From contig CAILLK010000103.1 of assembly GCA_903835005.1 (NCBI GenBank), positions 1 through 44,476 on the forward strand: a stretch of 44,476 nucleotides of DNA, read 5' to 3'. This DNA is from an uncultured Bacteroidota bacterium. Its GTDB lineage: Bacteria > Bacteroidota > Bacteroidia > Chitinophagales > Chitinophagaceae. Positions 12,901-22,123 of the stretch are shown here, piece after piece. Under the pieces are notes generated by a model. It searched no databases. It was not told the DNA's origin and was given only the letters and a program-made list of their open reading frames with translations. The translations under genes and the position numbers were made by a program. The stretch's first letter is position 1; every line of letters begins with the position of its first letter.

Positions 12901-15749
12901 TATTTTATTGAGGAGGGATGCTCGTTGCTGAACCTGGAGTAAAGGATGACCATTACTTCAGTACCTGTATTATCTCCGCCTATATTCCTGATTTCGAGCG
13001 TAAAGGTTACATTATAAAATTCAGATAACCGGGTTAGCCGTTTGCGGATAAATTCAATGCCAAGCGATAATTTATCGGGAATTGCTTCATTGTTTTTCAG
13101 TTCTTTTTTGGTCAGGCCAGCGCCATTATCTCTGATCTTTATAAGCAGATAATCATCTGTGGATAAGTGCAATTCCACAATGATCCTGAAATCCAACCTT
13201 TCTTTTCTAAATCCATGAACAATTGAGTTTTCAATGAATGTATGTATCAATAAAGGAGGTATGTTAATTTCCTCCGAATTGGATAATGTATTATCAATAA
13301 CTAATTCAATTTTATTACCGAATCTCAGGTTTTGGAGATGAATGTAATTTTTTACCAGGTTCAGTTCTTTAGCCACCGGGATAAAACTATATTGCAGGTT
13401 TTCAATATTTTGCCTGATCAGTTTACTCAGTATGGCAAGGTAATTATTGGCGATCTCCCGGGAATCAATATTGATCAGATTTTGAATATTATTTATAGCA
13501 TTGAATATGAAATGCGGATTGAGTAAGGAATTAATTGCCTTGTTTTCCAGTTGCAGGTAATTCAATTCGTTCCGGAAAATTTGTTCTCTGTGTTTGTTGT
13601 ATCTTCTTATCAGTAAGTAAACCAATGCAATAATTATGCTGATTATAACTATATAAAACCTGTAATCCAGGTAAAAAGGCGGAAGAATAGTCAGATTGAT
13701 AAACCTGGAATCAGAATAAATTGCATTATCTGAGATGGCCCTCAATTCAATTTGATAATCATCATATTTATCTAAAAGTATATCAATGTTATCGGAAGCT
13801 GAGTTATACCATTGACTGATATTATTGTTATTAATTATGCGATACTCATAATTATTGGGTACATTATTGAATTTAAGGGAACTTAACCGAATGGCCACAT
13901 GGGTCCGGAAACTGTTTTTGACTATAATATTTTTTAGATCTGATTTTTTTCCGTTTATTGAAATATTTTCTATGTAGAATACAGGATATTCTTTTTCTTT
14001 ATTTATCAGGCTATCATTGAAAATATAATAGGAACCATTCAGATTGCAAATTACGTTAGTACCTGATGAACATAGATTTAAAAGATCAGACTGTTTTACG
14101 GGGTAGGTTAACTTCTGAAGTCCCTCCGGAAGGTGGCCAATATCATCTGCGATATAGTAGCCCTTACTGGTATTCAGAAGAAAATTTTTATTTTTTGAGT
14201 TCAATATGCTGATGGAGTAACAAACAAATGGCAAGTCTTTAAAGGATTGTTTTTTATAACTATCTCTGATATCGTAGGTTATTATTTCCTGATCATTGGT
14301 TATAAAAAATAGTTTGTTATTATGATTAAATAGATTAACGATGGATTGTTCAGGTTTGAGGCTATCTATTATGATGTAATTATTTTCGTATATGTTTTTT
14401 GCGTATATTTTGTTGTTGTTATAATAATATAATGTGTCATTATTGAACAGGTTGAAACCTCCATAATTAATAATAGGGTAAGACTGACTTGTCTTGAAAT
14501 TATCATGCAGGTCACCAATAAGATAAGCGCCCCATCTTGTTTCAAGAAATTTATTATCAGAAAGTGTATATAAATTTCTAAATGACAGTGTATTGAATGT
14601 TTTGTTGGTCAATCTGTCGAGACAATAAGTTTTGTTTTTTGTTTGGGTATAACAGAAGTACCTGTCGTTAATAAATAATGGAGTGCAATTAGTATTAAAT
14701 TTTATATTTAAATGAACCAGAGTTGAATCATTTTCCGGCAGATAATAAATGCTGTTATTTTTTGAAAAAAATAGCTGATGATCTCTTGTTTCAGTGGTTT
14801 TATAGTCATAAATCTCTTTAAGATATTTTATATCATCCAGATTTTTATTCAGGTAATATATGCCATTATTTTTTGTTGTAATCCAATAGTTACCATAAAT
14901 ATCCTGGGCAGTACAAGTAACTTCATCATGTTCAAGAATTTTGCTTCTCTGTCTTGATTTAATATTAATAATATATAATCCGCTATTAGTGGTACAGAAC
15001 AGGTGATCATTTTCATCGAAATAGGCATGAATAACGCTGCCAATATTTACACCATTGCCTGTATAAGACCAATACAGGCTATTGTTTTTGAATATTTTTA
15101 CACCATCTTCTGTTAGTTCTATTATTTCTTTTAAGTTGTTAAAATAAGTTGACCAATCTTTTTTTCTCCTTTGTATTATATGATCATGTAATAAATAGGT
15201 TAATGCATATTCTCCATATACAATTAAGGTGTCTGCCTGTTTATCCAGACATCCAACCGGATCAGCAGCGTTGAAATCCAGGAGTTTTACACATAAAGAG
15301 TCCGTAAGCTTGTATACGCTTCCGTCGTAATATGAAAAATATAGAGATGAATCCTTGTCTTCATATATGTATTCTATGTATCTTATTTTCGGTAGTTTTT
15401 TTAGCAGGCGATTATTTTTTTCATTAAAAGCGGTATCATTTTTCAGATAGCATGGAAAGCCATTGTTGGTGAAAAGCCACAACCTGCCTGATTTGTCTTC
15501 AAAACCAGAATAAATATCATTATCGCTCAACCCATCGAAAACGGAAAAATTTCTGAAAGTAGCGCCATCAAATTTGGAAACACCTTTGTCTGTAAAAAAC
15601 CACATATAGCCCTTGCTGTCGAGAAGGCTGTGGTATACTTTATTACTTATGAGTCCGTTGGAAGTTGTGTATTGTTTAAAATAATAACCATATGAATTAA
15701 AGCAGCATAAAAAAGACAGCAGTAATAATATGGAAATAATTTTCCTCAA
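12900..15749 (-). CDS. Sensor histidine kinase with periplasmic propeller, Y_Y_Y domain and LytS-type kinase core
   Basis: The frame extends to a TTG at 15803. A TTG at 15749, one base after the response-regulator stop, gives a proper signal peptide (RKIISILLLLSFLCCFNSYG), so a ~949-residue protein is preferred. The periplasmic part has two-component-propeller blades (GYMWFFTDKGVSKFDG, GRLWLFTNNG, GNYWITTKNNGIYYL) and a Y_Y_Y-type Ig domain before one membrane helix (FYIVIISIIIALVYLL). The cytoplasmic part is a His_kinase (LytS/YehU-type) core with phospho-acceptor motif NPHFIFNAINN, followed by an ATPase domain (HTFIENSIVHGF, IRDNGAGL). It should phosphorylate the LytTR regulator encoded just upstream. 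The ligand is unknown; the neighbouring lectin-like gene suggests a surface or glycan signal. Confidence 0.9.
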   Translation of the reverse strand: MRKIISILLLLSFLCCFNSYGYYFKQYTTSNGLISNKVYHSLLDSKGYMWFFTDKGVSKFDGATFRNFSVFDGLSDNDIYSGFEDKSGRLWLFTNNGFPCYLKNDTAFNEKNNRLLKKLPKIRYIEYIYEDKDSSLYFSYYDGSVYKLTDSLCVKLLDFNAADPVGCLDKQADTLIVYGEYALTYLLHDHIIQRRKKDWSTYFNNLKEIIELTEDGVKIFKNNSLYWSYTGNGVNIGSVIHAYFDENDHLFCTTNSGLYIINIKSRQRSKILEHDEVTCTAQDIYGNYWITTKNNGIYYLNKNLDDIKYLKEIYDYKTTETRDHQLFFSKNNSIYYLPENDSTLVHLNIKFNTNCTPLFINDRYFCYTQTKNKTYCLDRLTNKTFNTLSFRNLYTLSDNKFLETRWGAYLIGDLHDNFKTSQSYPIINYGGFNLFNNDTLYYYNNNKIYAKNIYENNYIIIDSLKPEQSIVNLFNHNNKLFFITNDQEIITYDIRDSYKKQSFKDLPFVCYSISILNSKNKNFLLNTSKGYYIADDIGHLPEGLQKLTYPVKQSDLLNLCSSGTNVICNLNGSYYIFNDSLINKEKEYPVFYIENISINGKKSDLKNIIVKNSFRTHVAIRLSSLKFNNVPNNYEYRIINNNNISQWYNSASDNIDILLDKYDDYQIELRAISDNAIYSDSRFINLTILPPFYLDYRFYIVIISIIIALVYLLIRRYNKHREQIFRNELNYLQLENKAINSLLNPHFIFNAINNIQNLINIDSREIANNYLAILSKLIRQNIENLQYSFIPVAKELNLVKNYIHLQNLRFGNKIELVIDNTLSNSEEINIPPLLIHTFIENSIVHGFRKERLDFRIIVELHLSTDDYLLIKIRDNGAGLTKKELKNNEAIPDKLSLGIEFIRKRLTRLSEFYNVTFTLEIRNIGGDNTGTEVMVILYSRFSNEHPSSIK

Positions 15750-15750
15750 A

Positions 15751-16515
15751 TTATTTGGAGTTATTGAGATAGGTAATAAAATCGTTTGCCCTTCTTTTAG
15801 CAACCAGAACTATTTCATTATTTGTCATTTTCAAACTAAGTCCATCGTTTTTATTTAAAGAGGATATTTTATTTATATTCACGATGTGAGATTTGTGAAT
15901 CCTGAATAAGAAAGGGTAACCATATTCTTCTTCCAGTTTATTGAGCGGCTTGCTTACTACAATTGATTTGAAATCATTGTTAAAGGAGAAGGTAATTTCG
16001 GAATAAAAACCACTTCCGGTAATATATACTATGTCGTCTGCTTTTATAACATATATCTTATCTGAATTTTTTATTATGATTTTTCTATTTTTTTTTTCTT
16101 CAGGATTTTCATCCGGCTGCTTATTAGCCGTATCAGTCAGAAAAAATTGTTTTTGGATTTTTGTATAGCAGTCAAGGATATCATCATCGTGCAGTGGCTT
16201 GAGTATGTAATCGAGCGCTTCTACCTTTATAGCTTTTAACGCGTATTGCTGATAGGCCGTCACAAATACTATCTTGAAATCATGAGCAGGGTGCCGGGCC
16301 AGTAAATTGAAAATATTATCGTCGTAAATTTCAACATCAAGAAAGGCAAGGTCAACTTTTTTTGAATCTGTTTTATCCAATGCTTCTTTTAAGGTATTAC
16401 CAGTAGCAATAACAGAAATTTCGGGGCAAAGCTTGGTAATATAATGGTTGAGGTTGGTAATACAACCATCTTCATCGTCAACAATTATAGCGTTAATTTT
16501 CTTGTTTCTGTCCAT
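15751..16515 (-). CDS. LytTR-family response regulator
   Basis: This 254-residue regulator has a receiver domain with the acidic pair Asp13-Asp14, phospho-acceptor Asp60 in AFLDVEI, Thr in FVTAYQQYALKA and Lys in DYILKPL. A ~25-residue linker leads to a LytTR DNA-binding domain of about 100 residues (KIYVIKADDIVYITGSGFYS, then FLFRIHKSHIVNINKI). LytTR domains bind paired direct repeats on one DNA face. The cognate kinase gene starts one base after its stop. The 20-bp-period repeats at 8233 and 10613 are the natural target candidates; no copy is seen in front of this gene, so autoregulation is not evident. Confidence 0.93.
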   Translation of the reverse strand: MDRNKKINAIIVDDEDGCITNLNHYITKLCPEISVIATGNTLKEALDKTDSKKVDLAFLDVEIYDDNIFNLLARHPAHDFKIVFVTAYQQYALKAIKVEALDYILKPLHDDDILDCYTKIQKQFFLTDTANKQPDENPEEKKNRKIIIKNSDKIYVIKADDIVYITGSGFYSEITFSFNNDFKSIVVSKPLNKLEEEYGYPFLFRIHKSHIVNINKISSLNKNDGLSLKMTNNEIVLVAKRRANDFITYLNNSK

Positions 16516-16577
16516 AGCCCGGAAATCATACTACTCTCAATAAAGAATAAGGGAATCATCTTAAGTACTAAAATAGT

Positions 16578-16600
16578 CAAAATTAATTACACCAAAAATA
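16578..16600 (-). promoter_or_regulatory. Promoter-like boxes before the LytTR/kinase operon
   Basis: On the minus strand TATTTTTG (16600-16593) and TAATTTTG (16585-16578) both match TAnnTTTG, about 65-80 bases upstream of ATG 16515. Confidence 0.5.
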
Positions 16601-16761
16601 ATATTTCAGGGAAATTTTAACTGGGGTAATGGATTCAAGATACTGCAATGAAGGAATAAACTAATTGTGTAAATTGGCAATCGATACTTTGCTTGATATC
16701 AATTTTATTTTGAAGCCACAGTATATACTTTGAATTATAAATGTTGGAATAATTTGCCGGG

Positions 16762-17874
16762 TTATTTTTTAAGCGATACAGATGGGGTTGGCAAACAAGC
16801 TTTTTCTACCTTACGCACTCGGTTATTCACCGGGTCGCAGATATACAGGTTGCCGGCTACATCAATTGCCATACCCGCAGTGCTTAGAAATTTTGCTGCA
16901 GTAGCCGGGCCGTTATCACCACTGAAGCCATTTACCGCAGTACCCGCAAATGTTGTAATTATTCCAGCCAGGTCTACCTTTCTCACACAATGGTTATTGA
17001 AATCGGAGATGTATACATTCCCGGCCCTGTCTGCGGCAACATCTGTCGGCCCGGATAGTTCGGCGGCTGTTGCAGGGCCGCCATCGCCATAGTAAGCTCC
17101 CATTCCGGGATCGGAGGCATAACCGTTGCCGGCAAGAGTGGTAATGATGCCTGCATTGCTAATTTTGCGTACGCGGTTGTCATCATAGTCGGCTACGTAA
17201 AGATTACCGGCGGTATCGAGCGCAAGGCCTTTGGGCTTACCTAAACCTGCAGCGGTGGCAGGTCCGCCATCACCACTGAAGCCGGGTATTCCGTTGCCTG
17301 CTATTCGTGTTATAATCCCTGCTTTATTGATTTTGCGGATGGTGCTGTTGTCGGAGAAAAGTATATTCTCCTCTTTGTCCAGTATTATGCCATTAGGGCC
17401 TGATCCAAGACAGGCATAAACTGCTCTGCCACCATCGCCGCTATACGCATCCGATCCGTTGCCGGCAATGGTAGTAACTATGCCTGTATTACTGATTTTA
17501 CGGATCCGGCTGTTGCCATTATCTGCAACATACACATTTCCGGCAGCATCGCAGGCTACTCCGGTCAACTCTGTAAACTCTGCCGCCGTTGCCATATCGT
17601 TATCACCTCTGTATCCGGTAACGGCGCCGCCAGCTATAGTAGTAATAATACCTCTTGGGTTTATCTTCCGGATACAGTAGTTATAGTCATCGGCTATATA
17701 CAGATTTCCTGACTTATCAGCTGTTATCCCATAGGGGTAAAATAACTGCGCTGTAGCCGAAGGGCCACCATCACCCGAACGGCCTATTATTCCATTTCCG
17801 GCAATAGTAGTAATGGTTTGTGCTTGAATGGTAAAACCCGTAAATAATAAAAACAGTAATTGTATATGCTTCAA
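16762..17874 (-). CDS. Secreted NHL-repeat beta-propeller protein
   Basis: This 370-residue protein has a signal peptide (KHIQLLFLLFTGFTIQAQ) followed by six repeats of ~54 residues. Each has the pattern TTIAGNG..GxSGDGGPATAA, GLAxDxAGNLYVADxxNxRVRKI. This is the NHL-repeat signature of six-bladed propellers. NHL proteins bind other molecules; no catalytic residues are obvious and no T9SS tail is present, so it is probably periplasmic. The start is TTG at 17874, 18 bases after a TATTTTTG box; no ATG lies nearby in frame. It is transcribed away from nadE. Confidence 0.88.
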   Translation of the reverse strand: MKHIQLLFLLFTGFTIQAQTITTIAGNGIIGRSGDGGPSATAQLFYPYGITADKSGNLYIADDYNYCIRKINPRGIITTIAGGAVTGYRGDNDMATAAEFTELTGVACDAAGNVYVADNGNSRIRKISNTGIVTTIAGNGSDAYSGDGGRAVYACLGSGPNGIILDKEENILFSDNSTIRKINKAGIITRIAGNGIPGFSGDGGPATAAGLGKPKGLALDTAGNLYVADYDDNRVRKISNAGIITTLAGNGYASDPGMGAYYGDGGPATAAELSGPTDVAADRAGNVYISDFNNHCVRKVDLAGIITTFAGTAVNGFSGDNGPATAAKFLSTAGMAIDVAGNLYICDPVNNRVRKVEKACLPTPSVSLKK

Positions 17875-17891
17875 ACTACTTTATTAAGTTG

Positions 17892-17899
17892 CAAAAATA
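17892..17899 (-). promoter_or_regulatory. -7 box of the NHL-repeat gene
   Basis: TATTTTTG on the minus strand matches TAnnTTTG, 18 bases upstream of the TTG start, and supports that start codon. Confidence 0.5.
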
Positions 17900-17986
17900 G
17901 CCATTGGGTATCAATGTGCAATGTTATGTTAATCCGGCCTGATTTTCAAAACTATTGCTCAGGTTTAATAATCCCTTTACGTGGCA

Positions 17987-17994
17987 TAACTTTG
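17987..17994 (+). promoter_or_regulatory. -7 box of nadE
   Basis: TAACTTTG matches the Bacteroidota -7 consensus exactly, 34 bases before ATG 18029. Confidence 0.6.
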
Positions 17995-18028
17995 TCTGAA
18001 ATCTAAAGAACAATTTTATACCACAAAA

Positions 18029-19708
18029 ATGAAAATATTCCTCGCCCAGCAGAATTATCATATAGGTGATTTTGAAGCCAATACCCATAAAATACTGGCT
18101 GCCATAGCAGAAGCTAAAAAGCAAAACGGCGACCTGATTGTATTTTCTGAGCTGGCTGTATGCGGCTACCCGCCCAGGGATTTTCTGGAGTTTGAAGACT
18201 TTATTGAAGAGTCCATGAGATCGGTGGATAAAATAAAGGAAGCGGCCGATACTATAGGCGTGCTGGTGGGTGCGCCAGCCCGGAACCCGATGAAGAAGGG
18301 TAAGAACCTGTTCAACAGCGCCTACCTGCTTTATGAGCAGCAGATAAAGGGGATAGTGCATAAGACCCTGCTGCCCAACTATGATATATTTGATGAGTAC
18401 CGGTATTTTGAACCCGCATTTGAATGGAATGTACTTTCATTTAAGGGTATAAAACTGGCTGTAACCATTTGTGAAGATATATGGGATCTGGTGGATGACC
18501 CGATGTACCGCCGGCACCCCATGGATGAACTCATAAAGCACGGGCCCGAATTGATGATCAATCTGAGCGCATCGCCTTTCGATTACATACATGCAGATGG
18601 CCGGAAGGGTACGGTGAAAAAGAATGTGCTGAAGTATGGGATACCCATGGTGTATTGCAATACCGTAGGGTCACAGACCGAGATCGTTTTCGACGGGGGA
18701 TCGCTGGTGATGAATGCTGAGGGTGACCTGGTGGCAGAGATGCCCTATTTCACAGAATCTATGCAATACGTAAACTGGGTAAATGGCCGGTTTGAGGAGG
18801 AGATTGTGCGGCCTGCCGCCAATGTGCCTATAGTGAAACTGACCCCTGAGAATTTTGAACCGGAAAAGAATACCGGCAAAATACATGAGGCTTTGCTGCT
18901 GGGTATAAGGGATTATTTCGGGAAGATGAATTTCACCAAAGCGGTGGTTGCCTCATCGGGCGGTATAGACAGCGCGGTGGTGCTGGCGCTGGCCTGTGAA
19001 GCATTGGGGGCTGCAAATGTTCATGCTATACTACTGCCTTCTCAGTTCTCTTCCGACCATTCGGTGAGCGATGCAGTGCAACTGTCTCAGACGCTGGGCA
19101 ACCCTTACGATATATTGCCTATAAAGGATATTTTCGATGCCTTTGAACTGGCGCTTAAACCGGTATTCAACGACCGTCCGTTCAATGTGGCGGAAGAAAA
19201 CCTGCAGTCCAGGATCAGGGGGGCGCTGGTAATGGCGCTCTCGAATAAATTCGGGTATATACTTCTGAACACCTCCAATAAAAGCGAGCTGGCAACAGGT
19301 TATGGTACCCTTTATGGCGACATGGCCGGCGGGCTGGGGGTGATAGGCGATCTCTACAAACAACAGGTGTATGCACTGGCAAGGTACATAAACAGAGGCA
19401 GGAAAATAATTCCGGCAAATATCATAGATAAAGCCCCCAGCGCCGAATTGCGCCCTAACCAGAAGGACAGCGACAGCCTGCCGGATTACAGTATACTTGA
19501 CCCGATTCTCTACCAGTATGTAGAGCGCAGGCAAGGGCCGAAAGAAATCGTTGCTATGGGCTACGACCCGGTACTTGTGGCAAGGATACTGAAAATGGTA
19601 AATGCCAATGAATATAAACGCAACCAGTTTTGCCCCATAATAAGGGTATCGCCAAAGGCATTTGGTATTGGGCGGCGCGTGCCGATAGTAGGGAAGTATT
19701 TATCGTAA
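18029..19708 (+). CDS. nadE: Glutamine-dependent NAD(+) synthetase
   Basis: This 559-residue enzyme performs the last step of NAD synthesis: amidation of nicotinate adenine dinucleotide with ATP, using ammonia released from glutamine. The N-terminal nitrilase-type glutaminase domain shows the Glu-Lys-Cys triad: Glu41 (VFSELAVCGY), Lys112 (VHKTLLPNYD) and Cys148 (VTICEDIWD). The C-terminal synthetase domain starts with the PP-loop VVASSGGIDSAVVLALACEA, followed by the NKSELATGYGTLYGD and APSAELRPNQKDSDSLPDY segments. Length and order match the Bacteroidota two-domain enzyme. It has its own promoter and probably carries the EamA-type transporter gene, which begins five bases after its stop. Confidence 0.96.
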   Translation: MKIFLAQQNYHIGDFEANTHKILAAIAEAKKQNGDLIVFSELAVCGYPPRDFLEFEDFIEESMRSVDKIKEAADTIGVLVGAPARNPMKKGKNLFNSAYLLYEQQIKGIVHKTLLPNYDIFDEYRYFEPAFEWNVLSFKGIKLAVTICEDIWDLVDDPMYRRHPMDELIKHGPELMINLSASPFDYIHADGRKGTVKKNVLKYGIPMVYCNTVGSQTEIVFDGGSLVMNAEGDLVAEMPYFTESMQYVNWVNGRFEEEIVRPAANVPIVKLTPENFEPEKNTGKIHEALLLGIRDYFGKMNFTKAVVASSGGIDSAVVLALACEALGAANVHAILLPSQFSSDHSVSDAVQLSQTLGNPYDILPIKDIFDAFELALKPVFNDRPFNVAEENLQSRIRGALVMALSNKFGYILLNTSNKSELATGYGTLYGDMAGGLGVIGDLYKQQVYALARYINRGRKIIPANIIDKAPSAELRPNQKDSDSLPDYSILDPILYQYVERRQGPKEIVAMGYDPVLVARILKMVNANEYKRNQFCPIIRVSPKAFGIGRRVPIVGKYLS

Positions 19709-19713
19709 TAATA

Positions 19714-20700
19714 ATGGCTGGGCTAATGGTTGAACAACTCCATGCAACTTTAATTGATTTAAAAACCTGTTCTGTATTGAATAATAAAAACGTTTCGGAT
19801 AAATTACTGATCAGCGGTATTATTTTGAGCATGTTTCTATGGGGGCTTAGCTGGCCATCGGGCAAGGTGCTCACGCATTATTCTTCAGCGGTCAACTTTG
19901 CGGTATACCGCTATATTGTTGTAGTTACCACATTGTTTCTGCTCCTGTTTTCGTTACGTATAAACAGGAAGATCAGCAAGGCGGGGATACCGGCTGTTAT
20001 TGGTTCGGGTGTGCTGCTGGCTGTATATAGCTGCTTGTTTTTTCTTGGATTAAAGAATGGCGCTGCCGGAGAGGGTGGGGTATTGGTTACTACCCTCAAC
20101 CCTTTAATGGCCTATATTATTGGTATACTCATCAGCCGCAAACTACCCTCGCGCAATGAAGCCATCGGGCTGGCGCTGGGTGTTGCAGCAGGTTGCTTTC
20201 TGCTCAAGGTGTGGGATAGTTCCACATCGCTGTTTGAGCGGGGCAATGTCTATTTCCTGCTGGCAGCCTTCACCTGGGCATCGCTCAGCAAGGTTACCTC
20301 ATTGGGCTCAAAATATGGCTCCTCATTGGGCTTCAGCCTGTGGCAATACCTGGTTACTCTGGCCTGCCTGCTGCCGTTTATGGATTACCATGAGTTTGCG
20401 TCAGTAACACAAATCAGCGATGGCAGGTTCTGGTGGAACCTGTTTTTCAGTTCGGCTATTGTTACCTCCCTGGCTACTACTGTTTACTTTTATGCCACTA
20501 CCCGCCTTGGCGCCGAGCGGGCAGGTAGTTTTATACTGCTGGTGCCGCTGGCCGCAGCCGTGTCGGCATGGCTGCTGCTGGGTGAACTGATACAGATGCA
20601 CACTGCCATTGGCGGGGTATTGGGCATGGGGGCAGTTTATATGATTAACAGGAGGGGCAGGAGATCGGATGTTAATGCGGATGCTGTTGCTGTCGGATGA
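19714..20700 (+). CDS. EamA/DMT-family transporter
   Basis: This integral membrane protein of about 328 residues has roughly ten membrane helices and the internal duplication typical of the drug/metabolite transporter superfamily. Typical segments are SMFLWGLSWPSGKVLTHY, GVLVTTLNPLMAYIIGILIS and SFILLVPLAAAVSAWLLLGE. The frame is open back to 19630, but ATG 19714, five bases after the nadE stop, is the sensible start; ATG 19726 is also possible. The substrate cannot be told from sequence. Close spacing to nadE suggests a shared transcript, not necessarily a shared pathway. Confidence 0.85.
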   Translation: MAGLMVEQLHATLIDLKTCSVLNNKNVSDKLLISGIILSMFLWGLSWPSGKVLTHYSSAVNFAVYRYIVVVTTLFLLLFSLRINRKISKAGIPAVIGSGVLLAVYSCLFFLGLKNGAAGEGGVLVTTLNPLMAYIIGILISRKLPSRNEAIGLALGVAAGCFLLKVWDSSTSLFERGNVYFLLAAFTWASLSKVTSLGSKYGSSLGFSLWQYLVTLACLLPFMDYHEFASVTQISDGRFWWNLFFSSAIVTSLATTVYFYATTRLGAERAGSFILLVPLAAAVSAWLLLGELIQMHTAIGGVLGMGAVYMINRRGRRSDVNADAVAVG

Positions 20701-20767
20701 ACTTTTTTCTTTAATCTTATTGTGACTCACCCGGATTATCATATGGTGCAGGACCTCATTAGATGAA

Positions 20768-21256
20768 TCATTTTGCCAGTTTTATATTATCAGGATTGTT
20801 ATCCTCCTCGATGTCTGATCCGAAACTTTGCATCGCATTATTTACATAGCAGGTGAGCGAGCTGGTGCAACCGTTATCGCCGTTTGGCACGGCCCTTGTA
20901 TGCCCCGATGAGATTCTGTCGATTGTAAATGAAACATGAGCGATAGGAAATGAGATGATGTAATCGTATTCTACGCCGATACCAAGACTGCCACCCAATA
21001 TGTAATCCTGTGTAGTAAAGTTGGTATCATTACTTTTGTAATAGAAATAGCCTGCTGGTACATTTGGCGAAATGGCCCAGACTGTTGAGTCTTTAATGGT
21101 GCTGTAATTTGTATTTTTAACATATGTTTTCATTATCACAACCTTGCTATCTGAAGTATCAAATCCGGTAAGGGAAAGCTTTAGCATGGGATCAGTGCAA
21201 TCGGTTTTGCAGGAATTTAGTGCCAGGGCTATAATGAAAATATATAGTAACTTCAT
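20768..21256 (-). CDS. Small predicted lipoprotein
   Basis: This 162-residue protein has a lipoprotein signal peptide (MKLLYIFIIALALNSC, lipobox LNSC with Cys16). The mature part is beta-rich with a few cysteines and a C-terminal acidic tail (DIEEDNNPDNIKLAK). I recognise no family. It should be anchored in the outer or inner membrane facing the periplasm. It converges on the EamA gene. The 480 bases upstream contain no other gene. Confidence 0.7.
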   Translation of the reverse strand: MKLLYIFIIALALNSCKTDCTDPMLKLSLTGFDTSDSKVVIMKTYVKNTNYSTIKDSTVWAISPNVPAGYFYYKSNDTNFTTQDYILGGSLGIGVEYDYIISFPIAHVSFTIDRISSGHTRAVPNGDNGCTSSLTCYVNNAMQSFGSDIEEDNNPDNIKLAK

Positions 21257-21734
21257 TGAAGAGGATTTATAAGGCTACTGCAAAGATTGTGCCAGAAAAA
21301 ATTAGTTCTGGTGGTTGTAGCTATCTTTTTTAGAAGATCAGTGAGATACTCTAGTGGTCAAAGCGTACGCTTGGACCTGATTTCTGCAAGCCCGCTTGCG
21401 AATCAACTCACAAACTAAGTAGAATTTGGATATCAAAAAATCCCCACAATCCCCCTAACACATTCTCACTCAACCCTTTGCTCTCACTCAAATTTGGGGA
21501 TATCTTTATTTTATGTTTTCAATCCTCCATTTTACCCTTGGGTCAGAAATTAAGGTTAGGTATGGAAGGATATTTTGCCTGTAATGACAGATAAAAATCG
21601 CTAATAATGATAGCAATCTGAGCTGAAAATTGGTTCACAATTCGCAAAAGAACTTAAATGGAGCCTGCCAAAGCATAAAAATTTTCAGATGGGAAAAAGT
21701 AAAAAATTGAAATTCAATAAATTGCATCTTCCCA
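21257..21734. other. Intergenic region with palindromes
   Basis: No gene is seen. A 22-bp near-palindrome centred on AAGCGTACGCTT lies at 21356-21377, and GCAAGCCCGCTTGC at 21386-21399. The rest is AT-rich with two CTCACTCAA-type direct repeats near 21468-21498. Confidence 0.6.
21356..21399. repeat. Two adjacent palindromes
   Basis: GGTCAAAGCGTACGCTTGGACC (split here: GGTCAAAGCGT, ACGCTTGGACC) pairs 20 of 22 bases. GCAAGC/GCTTGC with a 2-base centre follows nine bases later. They could be regulator sites or the end of a mobile element. Confidence 0.6.
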
Positions 21735-21835
21735 ATCTGCACCTCGGTCAATGTGGCGAAGAGTTTGCGGCTGTTGATCTTGATGGTTACGGGTATCTTC
21801 AGCTTTGCAAATGCCGACTGGTATATGCCAACCAG
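21735..21835 (-). pseudogene. Internal fragment of hisS
   Basis: About 100 bases resemble the intact hisS at roughly 24615-24715 (both contain AGTTTGCGGCTGTTGATCTT and GGTTAC, then GCAAATGCCGAC and TATATGCC), with scattered substitutions. On the minus strand this corresponds to HisS residues near 167-200 (FAKL.IPVTIKINSRKL). It is far too short to function. It is not in the order expected from one decayed hisS copy, because the 3'-end relic lies at higher coordinates. It must come from a separate duplication or rearrangement. Confidence 0.85.
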
Positions 21836-21863
21836 ATAGGTACAAAATCAGTAAAAATAAATT

Positions 21864-21871
21864 TATCTTTG
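21864..21871 (+). promoter_or_regulatory. -7 box of the RelE-type toxin-antitoxin operon
   Basis: TATCTTTG matches TAnnTTTG exactly, 39 bases before the antitoxin ATG. Confidence 0.6.
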
Positions 21872-21909
21872 TATTGATCAGGCATATTTATTCATCCAAT
21901 AATCAGGTT

Positions 21910-22122
21910 ATGCTAGTAGTACACCCTCAATATATTACAGACTCGGCAGGAGCCAAGCTCGTAGTGTTGCCCTTCAATGAATTCAGAACAATCATGGATC
22001 AGATTGAGGAAATGGATGACATCCGGTTGTATGATGAGGCAAAAAAGAATGACACAGGTGAACGGATATCTATGAAGGATGCCTTTAAAATAATAGAAGA
22101 GAGCAGGATAAAACCAGAATAG
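21910..22122 (+). CDS. Antitoxin of a RelE/ParE-type pair (Phd/YefM-like)
   Basis: This 70-residue protein begins MLVVHPQYITDSAGAKLVVL, then PFNEFRTIMDQIEEMDDIRL and ends in a helix with KDAFKIIEESR. This is the layout of Phd/YefM or RelB-like antitoxins: an N-terminal DNA-binding strand and helix (D..G....V.LP..EF), then a toxin-wrapping helix. ATG 21910 is preferred over the earlier open start because it begins the conserved domain and follows a clear -7 box. The toxin gene starts one base after its TAG. The antitoxin would neutralise the toxin and repress the operon. Confidence 0.82.
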   Translation: MLVVHPQYITDSAGAKLVVLPFNEFRTIMDQIEEMDDIRLYDEAKKNDTGERISMKDAFKIIEESRIKPE

Positions 22123-22123
22123 A

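Noticed and set aside
19630..19713. EamA gene start at 19630
   Set aside because: It would overlap the end of nadE by about 80 bases; ATG 19714 right after the nadE stop is simpler.
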